From Bacillota bacterium (lineage in GTDB: Bacteria; Bacillota; Clostridia; Acetivibrionales; JAFADI01), in NCBI GenBank assembly GCA_023424965.1, contig JAFADI010000169.1, positions 1 through 19,110 on the forward strand: a DNA stretch of 19,110 bases. Reading direction: 5' to 3'. The notes beneath the pieces are model-generated. The model worked only from the letters and a program-made list of their open reading frames with translations, had not been told where the DNA came from and did no database searches. Both the position numbers and the translations under genes were made by a program. Numbering within the stretch: position 1 is the stretch's first letter; each line of letters opens with the position of its first letter. This document shows positions 1-7,410 of this stretch, piece by piece.

Positions 1-56
1 TTAACGGACACATATTTGTAGCTTAAAAAATGAATTAATTGAGGGAGGATAAAATA

Positions 57-635
57 ATGGATATTAAAAGTAGCAAGGGTGACAAAGCTTTATTGGTAAT
101 AGATATACAAGAGGATGCTACAGGAAAAACAACGAATAGGCCATACAAAAATTCAAAAGAACTCATAGACAATGTGAATTTAGTAATTAATAGTAGCCAA
201 ACAAAAGGAATTAATGTTATATATATAAAACATGAAATAAACGGTAACTTTTTCAATAAAATTGTCATGGGCAATAGATTCATAAAAGGAACGCCTGGAA
301 GTGAGATCGATTCAAGAATAAGAATTATTAACAATCATATTTTTTCAAAAAATAAGGGGAATGCACTTTCAAATCCTGAAGTAGTTAATTTCCTGAAGAA
401 AAACAATATTAATAAAATATTTATTGTCGGATTAGATGCCTCAGCCTGTATATATAAAACATCATTAGGAGCAATTGAAATGGGATATGAAGTTTTAGTT
501 TTAAAGGATGCAATAGCTACTTCGGACATGGCGAAAATACCTCAGATATTAGACAAATATAAGAAAAAAGGCATATTGCTAACTTCAATTCATGAATTTG
601 AAGCAATTAGTGGAGTTCCGATTTTACGCAAATAG
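57..635 (+). CDS. Isochorismatase-family cysteine hydrolase
   Basis: This 192-residue protein belongs to the isochorismatase-like cysteine hydrolase superfamily, which includes nicotinamidases, N-carbamoyl-type amidases and isochorismatases. The expected triad is visible: D16 in the N-terminal VIDIQ strand, K98 in the SKNKGNAL segment, and C131 in GLDASACIYK. The length is normal for the family. I chose the ATG at 57 because GAGGGAGG (41-48) lies 8 bases upstream; a TTG at 39 would put that ribosome binding site inside the gene. The substrate cannot be inferred: there is no pathway partner nearby, and the gene is followed by more than 300 bases without a gene. The coding sequence is strikingly AT-rich (19/60 and 14/60 G+C in the lines at 121-180 and 361-420) with many Lys, Asn and Ile codons, unlike the genes after 1100. 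Recent acquisition is an inference. Confidence 0.85.
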   Translation: MDIKSSKGDKALLVIDIQEDATGKTTNRPYKNSKELIDNVNLVINSSQTKGINVIYIKHEINGNFFNKIVMGNRFIKGTPGSEIDSRIRIINNHIFSKNKGNALSNPEVVNFLKKNNINKIFIVGLDASACIYKTSLGAIEMGYEVLVLKDAIATSDMAKIPQILDKYKKKGILLTSIHEFEAISGVPILRK

Positions 636-969
636 GTATCAAAGTAAGAATATGGTGTCAATTTGATATTTCTAATAAGTATTTTTATGTTCTACTCCCA
701 AGGGTTATATAAATATCAAACTGGAAACGACCTCCTGCGTAGATGTGATAAGTGTAAAACCAAAAATATAGTTGGTACATTTTGCATATGGCGTTAGTTA
801 TAAAGCATTATCTATTAATGGGAATAAGTTTAGCAAGCTATCCTAAATTCAAACATTTGGTGGTTTAGCTGTTGCGTGATACGGCGAGATGCATCATAAA
901 CAAATGCGAAGTGTTTTAAATAATCCTTGTAAATCGGTTTTGAAAAAATCTAAGGATCAGGGTTAAGAA
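636..969. other. Gene-poor AT-rich intergenic stretch
   Basis: This stretch of 334 bases has no supportable gene on either strand. It holds a short inverted repeat, TATCAAA at 637-643 with TTTGATA at 662-668 (loop 18), just after the isochorismatase stop. No run of T follows it, so it is not a clear terminator. The motif TATCAAA recurs at 714-720. At 852-907 lies the first copy of a degenerate repeat whose second copy sits at 1628-1683. I see no convincing promoter. The stretch could be decayed coding or mobile DNA, but no protein homology is recognisable. Confidence 0.6.
852..907. repeat. Degenerate direct repeat, copy 1 (upstream of the glycosylase gene)
   Basis: This copy resembles the segment at 1628-1683. 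Both begin AACATT, both contain a core starting GCTGTTG (868-885 here, 1643-1660 there; 15 of 18 bases identical), and both end with a similar ATAAA...AATG...GAA tail. The core is weakly palindromic (GC-GT/AC-GC). The aligned copies need a few one-base gaps, so the relation is ancient or loosely constrained. The function is unknown. Confidence 0.5.
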
Positions 970-1623
970 ATGTCTACGAAAATAAAGAATTTCATTGAGG
1001 AATTGGCAGTAGCGGAAGTCACGGCAAATGTATATAACCAATACGCTTATATTTGCAAAGAAAATGCGGTAAGAAGAGAAAATCTTTATATTTATCTAAG
1101 ACATATGCACAAGCAAAAGCCAAAGATCATCCTTGTTGGTGAGGCGCCAGGCTACAGGGGCTGCCGCCTCACGGGGGTACCCTTCACCAGTGAGCACCTG
1201 CTTGTAAATGGTATGGAAGGATTGGCACTGTTTGGGGAGAAAGCCGGCTACAGGCTCGCAGCCCATAAAGACAAGGTACTTATAGAAGCAACGGCCACCA
1301 TCCTGTGGGAGACCCTTTTGAAAAACAATATAATACCTCTTGCCTGGAATGCATTTCCTTTCCATCCACATCTGGAAGGAAAGCCCGAGAGCAATAGAAC
1401 GCCTATAAAAGGTGAGTTAAGAATAGGCGAAAGGCCTCTTTTACAAATGATAGAGATGTTTAACATAAAGAGAGTCGTTGCCGTAGGGAATAAAGCGGAG
1501 GAAACGTTGACAAGGCTGGGAATGAGCTGCCATAAGGTAAGACATCCTGCGCAAGGCGGTAAAAATGAGTTTGTCGAGGGCATAAGGAAAATTGTGGAGG
1601 CAGGCCAAAATGATAGGCTTTAA
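970..1623 (+). CDS. Uracil-DNA glycosylase superfamily protein
   Basis: This 217-residue protein carries the uracil-DNA glycosylase fold signatures. Strand IILVGEAPG (53-61) leads into YRGCRLTGVPFTSE, followed by NAFPFHPH in the middle and a C-terminal RHPAQGG loop (191-197) that corresponds to the DNA-intercalation motif. Family members remove uracil or other damaged bases from DNA. The motif after GEAPG reads YRGC rather than the GEAPGxxED of family 4, and no four-cysteine iron-sulfur set is present. It therefore belongs to a divergent subgroup, and its exact base specificity cannot be given. The ribosome binding site before the ATG at 970 is weak. The first ~140 bases are AT-rich, whereas 1141-1200 is 42/60 G+C. 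The gene is flanked by two copies of a degenerate repeat. Confidence 0.75.
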   Translation: MSTKIKNFIEELAVAEVTANVYNQYAYICKENAVRRENLYIYLRHMHKQKPKIILVGEAPGYRGCRLTGVPFTSEHLLVNGMEGLALFGEKAGYRLAAHKDKVLIEATATILWETLLKNNIIPLAWNAFPFHPHLEGKPESNRTPIKGELRIGERPLLQMIEMFNIKRVVAVGNKAEETLTRLGMSCHKVRHPAQGGKNEFVEGIRKIVEAGQNDRL

Positions 1624-1627
1624 ATAG

Positions 1628-1683
1628 AACATTGCCGGGTTGGCTGTTGAGTAATACAGCAGCAAGGCTTATAAAAATGGAAT
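1628..1683. repeat. Degenerate direct repeat, copy 2 (downstream of the glycosylase gene)
   Basis: This is the partner of the repeat at 852-907. The best-conserved part is 1643-1660 (GCTGTTGAGTAATACAGC), itself a small imperfect palindrome with GCTGT/ACAGC arms. It starts 5 bases after the glycosylase stop codon. It has no T-tract, so it is not a canonical terminator. Confidence 0.5.
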
Positions 1684-1868
1684 CGGGGAAAAGACCCAAT
1701 CGAATGTAATCAAGGCTATCTGAAAGTAAATTTTTTACACAGGATGGTCTTTTTTCATTTCATGCAATAATTCCAATGCCAATAATCACCTAAAACGGTT
1801 CTTTTTTGTGCCAAACAAGATAGATATAAGTAAAGCTTTTTTCTTAAAACGGTGGGAGGAGAGAAACA

Positions 1869-3131
1869 ATGCTCTATGACCTGACCCGATTCATTGAAGG
1901 GGCAAATGCTCCTGTTACAACTGCCAGTGGAAAAGTGACCAAAAGAATATACCTGAATAATGCTGCGACGGCATTGGCCTTAAAGCCGGTGCTGAATGCA
2001 GTAAATGCCAACATCCCCTTCCTTACCTACATCGATGCGCCAGGTCCTCTGGGTGGGAGAAACACGAGAATGTATGAAAATGTGAGGGCCATTATCCTTG
2101 ACTATATGGGAGGGACCCCGGGCAAAGACACGGTGGTCTATGTGAAAAATTCTACCGAAGCAATTAATTTGTTAAGCTGGCTGTTCTATCAGGAAGATCC
2201 GGAACAAGTGGTTATAACGACAGCCATGGAGCATATGGCCAACTATCTGCCTTTCAAAAGCAGGTTTAATGCTATTCTGGCAGCTGTTACAAGGGATGGA
2301 GATCTTGACTTAACCGATCTTGAAAATAAGCTTGAGGTATACAAAAACAAAGTAAAATTGGTTGCCGTGACAGGGGCAAGCAATGTGTCGGGAATTATGC
2401 CTCCGGTTTACAAAATTGCGAAATTGGCCCACAGATACGGGGCAAAAATACTGGTTGACGCCGTCCAATTGATTCAACACCGTCCTTTCAGCATGAGACC
2501 CCATGACAGCGATGAGCATATCGACTTTATCGCTTTTAGTGCACATAAATGCTATACACCCTTTGATGGAGGCGCATTAATCGGCTCCCGGGATTTTCTA
2601 GAAAAGTACCTGCCTTTCCTGGATGGTGCAGGGACTACAAAATTTATCAGCAGCGAAAAAATAATATTTTCCGGTCCGCCTAAACGCTATGAAGCGGGAT
2701 ACCCGGATCTCTTCGGAATTTTGGCAATGGGAGAGGCGTTTAAGTTTTTAAAAGGTGTAGGCCCGGAAAACATCGAGGGATATGAAAAGAAGCTGTATTC
2801 TTATGCGACAAGCCGGATGAAAGCTCTGCCGAAAGTAAGAATGTATGGGCAGAATTCAAAAGAGGTAAATGTACCTTTTATTTCCTTTACTGTCGAGGGA
2901 AGAAATCCTGCAGAGGTTGCAAAGTATTTGGCATTTGAACATGGAATTGAAGTTGGTGCCGGCACATTGGGGGCAGATATCTATGTGCATGCGTTATTGG
3001 GGGTTAGCCCGCAAGAGGCTTATCGAAGGTATGCGGATGGAAAGCCTGTGGGTGTTGTCAGGATCAGCCTGGGTATGTATAACACTTTTGCCGAAATTGA
3101 CGCCCTTGTAAATGCTCTCCAATATTTATGA
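1869..3131 (+). CDS. Class V aminotransferase (cysteine desulfurase-like, no desulfurase loop)
   Basis: This 420-residue PLP enzyme has the fold-type I, class V layout: IYLNNAATAL near the N-terminus (as in NifS/SufS proteins), TAMEHMANYLPF at about residue 120, D197 in ILVDAVQLIQH (pyridine-nitrogen contact), and K227 in SAHKCYTP as the Schiff-base lysine. The C-terminal region that carries the catalytic Cys of SufS/IscS enzymes (RxGHHCA or similar) reads GAGTLGADIYVHALLGV here, with no Cys. The only cysteine I find in the protein is C228, next to the PLP lysine. A true desulfurase role is therefore doubtful; a lyase, epimerase or aminotransferase reaction is more likely. The start at 1869 follows GGGAGGAG with good spacing. 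No Fe-S assembly genes (sufB, iscU) adjoin it. Confidence 0.82.
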   Translation: MLYDLTRFIEGANAPVTTASGKVTKRIYLNNAATALALKPVLNAVNANIPFLTYIDAPGPLGGRNTRMYENVRAIILDYMGGTPGKDTVVYVKNSTEAINLLSWLFYQEDPEQVVITTAMEHMANYLPFKSRFNAILAAVTRDGDLDLTDLENKLEVYKNKVKLVAVTGASNVSGIMPPVYKIAKLAHRYGAKILVDAVQLIQHRPFSMRPHDSDEHIDFIAFSAHKCYTPFDGGALIGSRDFLEKYLPFLDGAGTTKFISSEKIIFSGPPKRYEAGYPDLFGILAMGEAFKFLKGVGPENIEGYEKKLYSYATSRMKALPKVRMYGQNSKEVNVPFISFTVEGRNPAEVAKYLAFEHGIEVGAGTLGADIYVHALLGVSPQEAYRRYADGKPVGVVRISLGMYNTFAEIDALVNALQYL

Positions 3132-3231
3132 AAGACATAAAGCGGATGGGATTCATATTAGCAAGGAATATCAGGTAATTTCATTGAAAATTTTATATAA
3201 TATATAGAAGAGCACATTGAGGAGGAAAGCC

Positions 3232-3606
3232 ATGAGCCATAAACTGCAAATACAAAAGTCCATTGACTATATTGAAAAGCATCTGTGTGACCCTATCAAA
3301 TTGAGTGAACTTGCAAAACAGTCACATTTTTCGGAATTTCATTTCCACAGGCTTTTTCATAAAGCGGTAGGGACCTCGGTAATGGAGTATGTGAGAAAAA
3401 GAAGGCTGTCTGAGGCTGCGGTGGAACTGGCGGAAACAGATGAGAAAATCACCGGCATCGCGTTCAAATATCAATTCAGCTCGGAGGAGTCTTTCTCAAG
3501 GGCTTTTAAAAAACTATACAGTGTAAGCCCGAGAGACTACAGAAATACCAGGCGGGAACTTGCCGGCCGTGGAAAGACCGGTAGGGTTTTGTGCAGGGCT
3601 GCTTGA
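3232..3606 (+). CDS. AraC/XylS-family regulator, DNA-binding domain only
   Basis: This 124-residue protein consists almost entirely of the two helix-turn-helix motifs of the AraC family. The first is IKLSELAKQSHFSEFHFHRLFHKAVG and the second is KITGIAFKYQFSSEESFSRAFKKLYSVSPRDYR, which includes the family signature. There is no N-terminal ligand-binding domain, as in MarA/SoxS-type minimal activators, so activity may be set by protein level rather than by a ligand. I use the ATG at 3232 because AGGAGG (3220-3225) lies just upstream; a TTG at 3217 would swallow it. It lies 100 bases after the aminotransferase and 48 bases before clpP on the same strand. Its targets are unknown but could be these neighbours. 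Basic residues (RGKTGRVLCR) end the protein. Confidence 0.88.
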   Translation: MSHKLQIQKSIDYIEKHLCDPIKLSELAKQSHFSEFHFHRLFHKAVGTSVMEYVRKRRLSEAAVELAETDEKITGIAFKYQFSSEESFSRAFKKLYSVSPRDYRNTRRELAGRGKTGRVLCRAA

Positions 3607-3654
3607 AAAATTATTTATGAAAACACTGCATCCCGGTGTTAAAGGAGTGGTAGT

Positions 3655-4242
3655 ATGAGTATGGTACCGATGGTTATAGAACAGACGAGCCGTGGGGAGC
3701 GTTCTTACGACATATATTCAAGGCTGTTGAACGACAGGATTATTGTATTGAGCGACATCATCAACGATACGACAGCCAGCCTGATCGTTGCCCAGATGCT
3801 GTTCCTGGAAGCGTCAGACCCTGACAAGGACATTCATTTTTACATCAACAGCCCGGGCGGGTCCATCACTTCCGGATTCGCCATCTATGATACCATGCAG
3901 CATATAAAACCCGACGTATCCACCATATGCATAGGCATGGCGGCCAGTGCAGGGTCCTTTTTACTGACGGCAGGGGCAAAAGGGAAAAGATTTGCACTGC
4001 CCAACAGCGAGGTATTGATCCATCAGCCATGGATGGAAGGCGGAATCAAGGGACAGGCTACAGACATAAAAATACATGCTGACTGGATGCTGCGGACAAA
4101 AGCGAAGCTGAACGGCATATATAGCGAATTGACGGGGCAGCCTCTGGAAAAGATTGAAATGGACATGGAGAGAGACTATTACATGACTGCGGAAGAGGCA
4201 AAGGAATATGGGCTCATTGACGCGGTGATGACGAGAAAGTAA
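3655..4242 (+). CDS. clpP: ATP-dependent Clp protease proteolytic subunit (ClpP paralogue)
   Basis: This 195-residue serine peptidase of the S14 family normally assembles into a tetradecameric barrel fed by ClpX or ClpC. The catalytic triad is intact: S98 in GMAASAGS, H123 in LIHQPW and D174 in MERDYYMTAEEAKEYGLID. The oxyanion/handle segment FYINSPGGSITSG is canonical. HQPW replaces the common HQPL, which is a mild deviation near the active site. The length is full. No clpX or tig adjoins it, so this is likely a second ClpP rather than the housekeeping clpP-clpX unit. AGGAG (3643-3647) precedes the ATG at 3655; an ATG at 3661 is possible but badly spaced. It may be cotranscribed with the AraC-type gene upstream. 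Confidence 0.93.
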   Translation: MSMVPMVIEQTSRGERSYDIYSRLLNDRIIVLSDIINDTTASLIVAQMLFLEASDPDKDIHFYINSPGGSITSGFAIYDTMQHIKPDVSTICIGMAASAGSFLLTAGAKGKRFALPNSEVLIHQPWMEGGIKGQATDIKIHADWMLRTKAKLNGIYSELTGQPLEKIEMDMERDYYMTAEEAKEYGLIDAVMTRK

Positions 4243-4286
4243 ATACAATGACCTTTGCTGTCCATAATCCCGTTATATGAAATTTG

Positions 4287-4356
4287 CAACGGTTACCGTT
4301 GACTTTTGTACCGTGCGTGTTACGATATACACGGTGAGTGTTGCAATAAACGCAAC
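4287..4356. promoter_or_regulatory. Cluster of three palindromes before the deacetylase gene
   Basis: Three inverted repeats lie in 70 bases. CAACGGT-T-ACCGTTG occupies 4287-4301 and is perfect. ACCGTG (4310-4315) pairs with CACGGT (4330-4335) around a 14-base spacer. GTTGC (4340-4344) pairs with GCAAC (4352-4356). None is followed by a run of T, which argues for operators or RNA structure rather than a terminator. The ribosome binding site of the next gene begins 20 bases downstream. Confidence 0.5.
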
Positions 4357-4386
4357 CGAAAATGTTCAGAACCTGTGGAGGCAAGG

Positions 4387-5133
4387 ATGGATGGATTTCA
4401 TGTATTAATGTACCATGAAATAATACGGAGGGAGGACTTTGACGAAGAGAACCCGTCAAGGATACAGGTAAAGCAGGATTATCAGGATGTATTGCCCAAG
4501 CCCCTGTTCGTATTTCTGGAGGAATTTGAAAAGCAGATGGCGTATTTATACGAAGAAGGGTATACGGTATTAAAGCTGCAGGATGTCATCGGCTTTTTTT
4601 ACCTTGGGAAAGCGATTCCTGAAAAATCCGTGCTCATTACCTTTGACGATATGTATAAGTCGGCGCTGCTGTATGCCTATCCTGTTTTGAAGAGATATGG
4701 CTTTTCTGCCGTGGGCTTTGTGGTGCTTGACTGGCTTTTTGATGAAGTGCAGCAGTATTCCAGCCGCCGGAGTGTTTGCCTGTCAAAGGGGGAACTGGGG
4801 GAGATGGCGGATGTTTTTGAGTATGCAAACCATTCCAGGGCGTTACATACCCGGAAAGACGGAATTGCCGCCCTGCAGACCGCAAGCAGGGATGCCTTTT
4901 GTGAAGATGCCGGGGCCTGCAAAGAATTTGTAGGAATCAAGGATGCCTATGCCTATCCCTTTGGAGTTTTCACGGAGGAAGCCGTCGAATGGCTCAAGGA
5001 ATCAGGCTTCAGGCTGGCTTTTACCACCGTGGGAGGGAAAAATACAATAGAAACGGACCCTTTCAAAATTCACAGGGACGGAGTGCTTTTGCAATTTGAT
5101 ATGGAACGGTTTCGGGAGATTCTTGCAAAATAA
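4387..5133 (+). CDS. Polysaccharide deacetylase family protein (NodB domain)
   Basis: The 248-residue product is a carbohydrate esterase family 4 (NodB homology) domain. The visible motifs are MYHEI at the very start, TFDDMY (metal-binding Asp pair), NHSRALH (the H-S/T-x-x-x-H metal ligands) and YPFG. Such enzymes remove N-acetyl groups from peptidoglycan or other N-acetyl-glucosamine polymers. I place the start at the ATG at 4387, with GGAGG at 4377-4381. An upstream in-frame start at 4306 adds 27 residues that contain no hydrophobic stretch. With either start there is no signal peptide or membrane anchor, which is odd for an enzyme expected to act on the envelope. The catalytic residues look intact. 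The substrate is unknown. Confidence 0.85.
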   Translation: MDGFHVLMYHEIIRREDFDEENPSRIQVKQDYQDVLPKPLFVFLEEFEKQMAYLYEEGYTVLKLQDVIGFFYLGKAIPEKSVLITFDDMYKSALLYAYPVLKRYGFSAVGFVVLDWLFDEVQQYSSRRSVCLSKGELGEMADVFEYANHSRALHTRKDGIAALQTASRDAFCEDAGACKEFVGIKDAYAYPFGVFTEEAVEWLKESGFRLAFTTVGGKNTIETDPFKIHRDGVLLQFDMERFREILAK

Positions 5134-5182
5134 CCACACTCGAGAGAATCGGATTTTAATTTAAAATTACAGAGGAGATTCT

Positions 5183-6106
5183 ATGAAAAAACTTTTATTC
5201 GTATTGGTTGTAGTAGCCGCCTCAATGCTGGCTTTTGCCGGATGCGGCGGGCAAAAAGCAGAAGAGAAGGCCATAAAATTCGGAACGTTACCGGCGGAAT
5301 CGGCCATTCCCATAATTATTGCACAGGAGAAGGGCTTTTTTGAAAAGGAAGGAACCAAGGTGGAACTGGTTCCCTTCAATTCGCCCAACGACAGGAATGT
5401 GGCCGTGCAGGCGGGTGAGATTGATGCAATTATTGCCGACATCATGACCTCGCTGACCTTTCACGAGGCAGGCGTAGAAATGAAAATCACCTCGGATATA
5501 AATGAGGATTTCAAGCTCTTGACTTCCCCAAAATCGGGGATTGACACCTTTGACAAGCTGAACGGCAAGGAAGTGTCCATTGTTCCTAATTTTGTTCTGG
5601 AATACATTATGGACAAAATGGCGGAGAAGAACAACATAAAATATGAGCCGGTCTCCATTCCTTCCATTTCAGCCCGCCTGGAGGCACTGATGGCGGATAA
5701 GATCAGCGCGGTTGTCTTTACCGAACCCCAGGCCACCATGATGGTAACCCAGGGTGCCAAATTACTGGCAAGCTCCAGGGAATATGGACTAAAGGCGGGA
5801 ACCCTGCTGTTCAGCGAAAAAACCTTAAACGAACAACCCAAATCCGTCAAGGCATTCTATGCTGCATACAACAAAGCGGTAGATTATATAAATGAAACCG
5901 ATGCGGCCCAGTACAGTGAAGTATTGACCAAATATGGCTTTCCGGACGCCGTTACCAAATATTTGAGCAGCGGCGCCAAATATGAAAAAGCGCAGAAAAT
6001 TCCCGAAGAGAGTTTTGACGCCGTTCTGCAATGGACCAAGGCAAAGGGCATGGTAAAAAAGGATTACAAGCTGAAGGACGTGAGCAGCTTTGATTTCATC
6101 CAATAG
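5183..6106 (+). CDS. ABC transporter substrate-binding lipoprotein (NitT/TauT-like)
   Basis: This 307-residue lipoprotein has a signal peptide (KK, hydrophobic 4-18) ending in a lipobox-like FAGC with the lipidated Cys at position 21. The body follows the NMT1/THI5-like periplasmic-binding fold: IKFGTLPAESAIPIIIAQEKGFFEKEGTKVELVPF, then the segment DRNVAVQAGEIDAIIADIM, and VVFTEPQATMM in the second lobe. Relatives bind nitrate, sulfonates, thiamine precursors or other small anions. No permease or ATPase gene adjoins it; the next genes are chromate-transporter halves. The ligand and partner transporter are unknown. AGAGGAG precedes the ATG at 5183. An AT-rich 15-base palindrome (5153-5167) lies just upstream of it. 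Confidence 0.87.
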   Translation: MKKLLFVLVVVAASMLAFAGCGGQKAEEKAIKFGTLPAESAIPIIIAQEKGFFEKEGTKVELVPFNSPNDRNVAVQAGEIDAIIADIMTSLTFHEAGVEMKITSDINEDFKLLTSPKSGIDTFDKLNGKEVSIVPNFVLEYIMDKMAEKNNIKYEPVSIPSISARLEALMADKISAVVFTEPQATMMVTQGAKLLASSREYGLKAGTLLFSEKTLNEQPKSVKAFYAAYNKAVDYINETDAAQYSEVLTKYGFPDAVTKYLSSGAKYEKAQKIPEESFDAVLQWTKAKGMVKKDYKLKDVSSFDFIQ

Positions 6107-6186
6107 TACAGCCAGCCGATATGGTAATATTCAAATTGGTGGATATACTATATAAGATTATACGTGAAAGTGGCTGGGACCAGTAG

Positions 6187-6738
6187 ATGAAAAAGTTGAT
6201 GCGTTTGTGGGAGCTGTTTTGGGCATTTTTCAAGGTGGGCTGTTTCACTTTTGGGGGCGGGCTGGCGATGCTGCCCCTGATTCAAAAAGAAGTAGTAGGC
6301 AATAAAAAGTGGAGCAGTGAGGAAGAGATACTGGATATCTTTGCAATATCCCAGTCTTTGCCGGGGGTAATTGCAATCAATACGTCGATTTTTATAGGGA
6401 AAAATGTGCTGGGGGTCAAAGGAGCCATTGCGGCCGCATTGGGAGTGGCTCTTCCGGCTTTTCTCTCCATCCTTCTCATCCTTGTGCTGCTTATGGGTTT
6501 TAAAGATAATCCCTATGTGACCAAAGTATTTTCAGGTATCCGGGCAGCTTCCGCGGCGCTTATCCTTCTGACTGCCGTCAAGCTTTTCAAATCGGGGGTA
6601 AAAGGGAAATCAGGGTATACCATTGCACTTGTGGCATTCTTCATGATTGTTGTATTGGATATAAGTGCTGCGTGGGCCATTGTGTTTGGCGGTGCGGCGG
6701 GCTATGGAATTTACCTCTATGGCAGGAGGAGGCAATAA
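6187..6738 (+). CDS. Chromate transporter, first half-size (CHR) subunit
   Basis: This 183-residue membrane protein of the chromate ion transporter family begins with the diagnostic FFKVGCFTFGGGLAMLPLI segment and contains SQSLPGVIAINTSIFIG, followed by about five hydrophobic segments. It is a short-chain member with one CHR domain. Such proteins occur as tandem pairs that together resemble the two halves of long ChrA. The stop codon overlaps the start of the second subunit by one base (6738), so translation is probably coupled. The ribosome binding site is weak. The true substrate may be sulfate, chromate or another oxyanion; many family members have no demonstrated role in chromate resistance. 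Confidence 0.9.
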   Translation: MKKLMRLWELFWAFFKVGCFTFGGGLAMLPLIQKEVVGNKKWSSEEEILDIFAISQSLPGVIAINTSIFIGKNVLGVKGAIAAALGVALPAFLSILLILVLLMGFKDNPYVTKVFSGIRAASAALILLTAVKLFKSGVKGKSGYTIALVAFFMIVVLDISAAWAIVFGGAAGYGIYLYGRRRQ

Positions 6739-7307
6739 TGCCCGTATACCTTAAACTCTTTTATATATTTTCTAAAGTCGGGATATTTGCTTTTGGAGGG
6801 GGATATGTCATTCTGCCGATGATTTACCAGGAGATACAGTCCTTCGGCATCATGTCTGCCAAAGAGTTTTCCGACATTATAGCGCTGTCCCAGGTGACTC
6901 CCGGGCCCATCGCGGTAACCGCGGCCACATACACGGGATACAAGGCCGCAGGCCTCTGGGGCGCAAGTCTTGCCACCATAGGAGTAATCCTGCCTTCTTT
7001 TATCATTGTCCTTATTGTTTCCGTCTTCCTGAACAAGTTTAAAACCAGTCCCGCCGTCCAGGCCGTGCTTTCGGGGATACGGCCCGCAGCTGCCGGCATG
7101 ATTGCCTCGGCGGTCATATTCTTTGCGGAGACTTCCATCGTCAGTGAGAAATTCTTCAGCCTCAAGATGTTCAGTGCTCCTCTAAAACATATAAACTTTC
7201 CGTCTCTGGTAATTTTCGGGCTGATCATTCTTTGCTCTGAAAAGCTGAAAAGGGGCCCCATAACGTTGACGATCCTGGCAGGAATTTTAGGGGTATTTAT
7301 TTTTTAG
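6738..7307 (+). CDS. Chromate transporter, second half-size (CHR) subunit
   Basis: This 189-residue partner of the preceding gene carries the parallel signature FSKVGIFAFGGGYVILPMIYQEI at the N-terminus and SQVTPGPIAVTAATYTGY, the second CHR motif. Several further hydrophobic segments run to the C-terminus. I start at the ATG at 6738, which shares one base with the preceding stop and follows AGGAGGAGG; an in-frame start at 6672 would overlap the first subunit by 67 bases and is rejected. The two proteins probably form a heteromeric transporter with antiparallel halves, as described for short-chain CHR pairs. The direct link to the upstream binding lipoprotein is only positional. Confidence 0.9.
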   Translation: MPVYLKLFYIFSKVGIFAFGGGYVILPMIYQEIQSFGIMSAKEFSDIIALSQVTPGPIAVTAATYTGYKAAGLWGASLATIGVILPSFIIVLIVSVFLNKFKTSPAVQAVLSGIRPAAAGMIASAVIFFAETSIVSEKFFSLKMFSAPLKHINFPSLVIFGLIILCSEKLKRGPITLTILAGILGVFIF

Positions 7308-7410
7308 GTCCATATTCATTGGAACACATAAAATATGTATCCAAGCGGGTAAACTAAAAATAAAAAGCCTGTTTATTACCATAGCGGCAGGCAGGAGGAG
7401 GAGACTTTCT

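Noticed and set aside
1689..1755. Terminator from AAAAGACC (1689-1696) and GGTCTTTT (about 1746-1753)
   Set aside because: The arms are only 8 bases and about 49 bases apart; although T residues follow, the loop is too long for a confident call.
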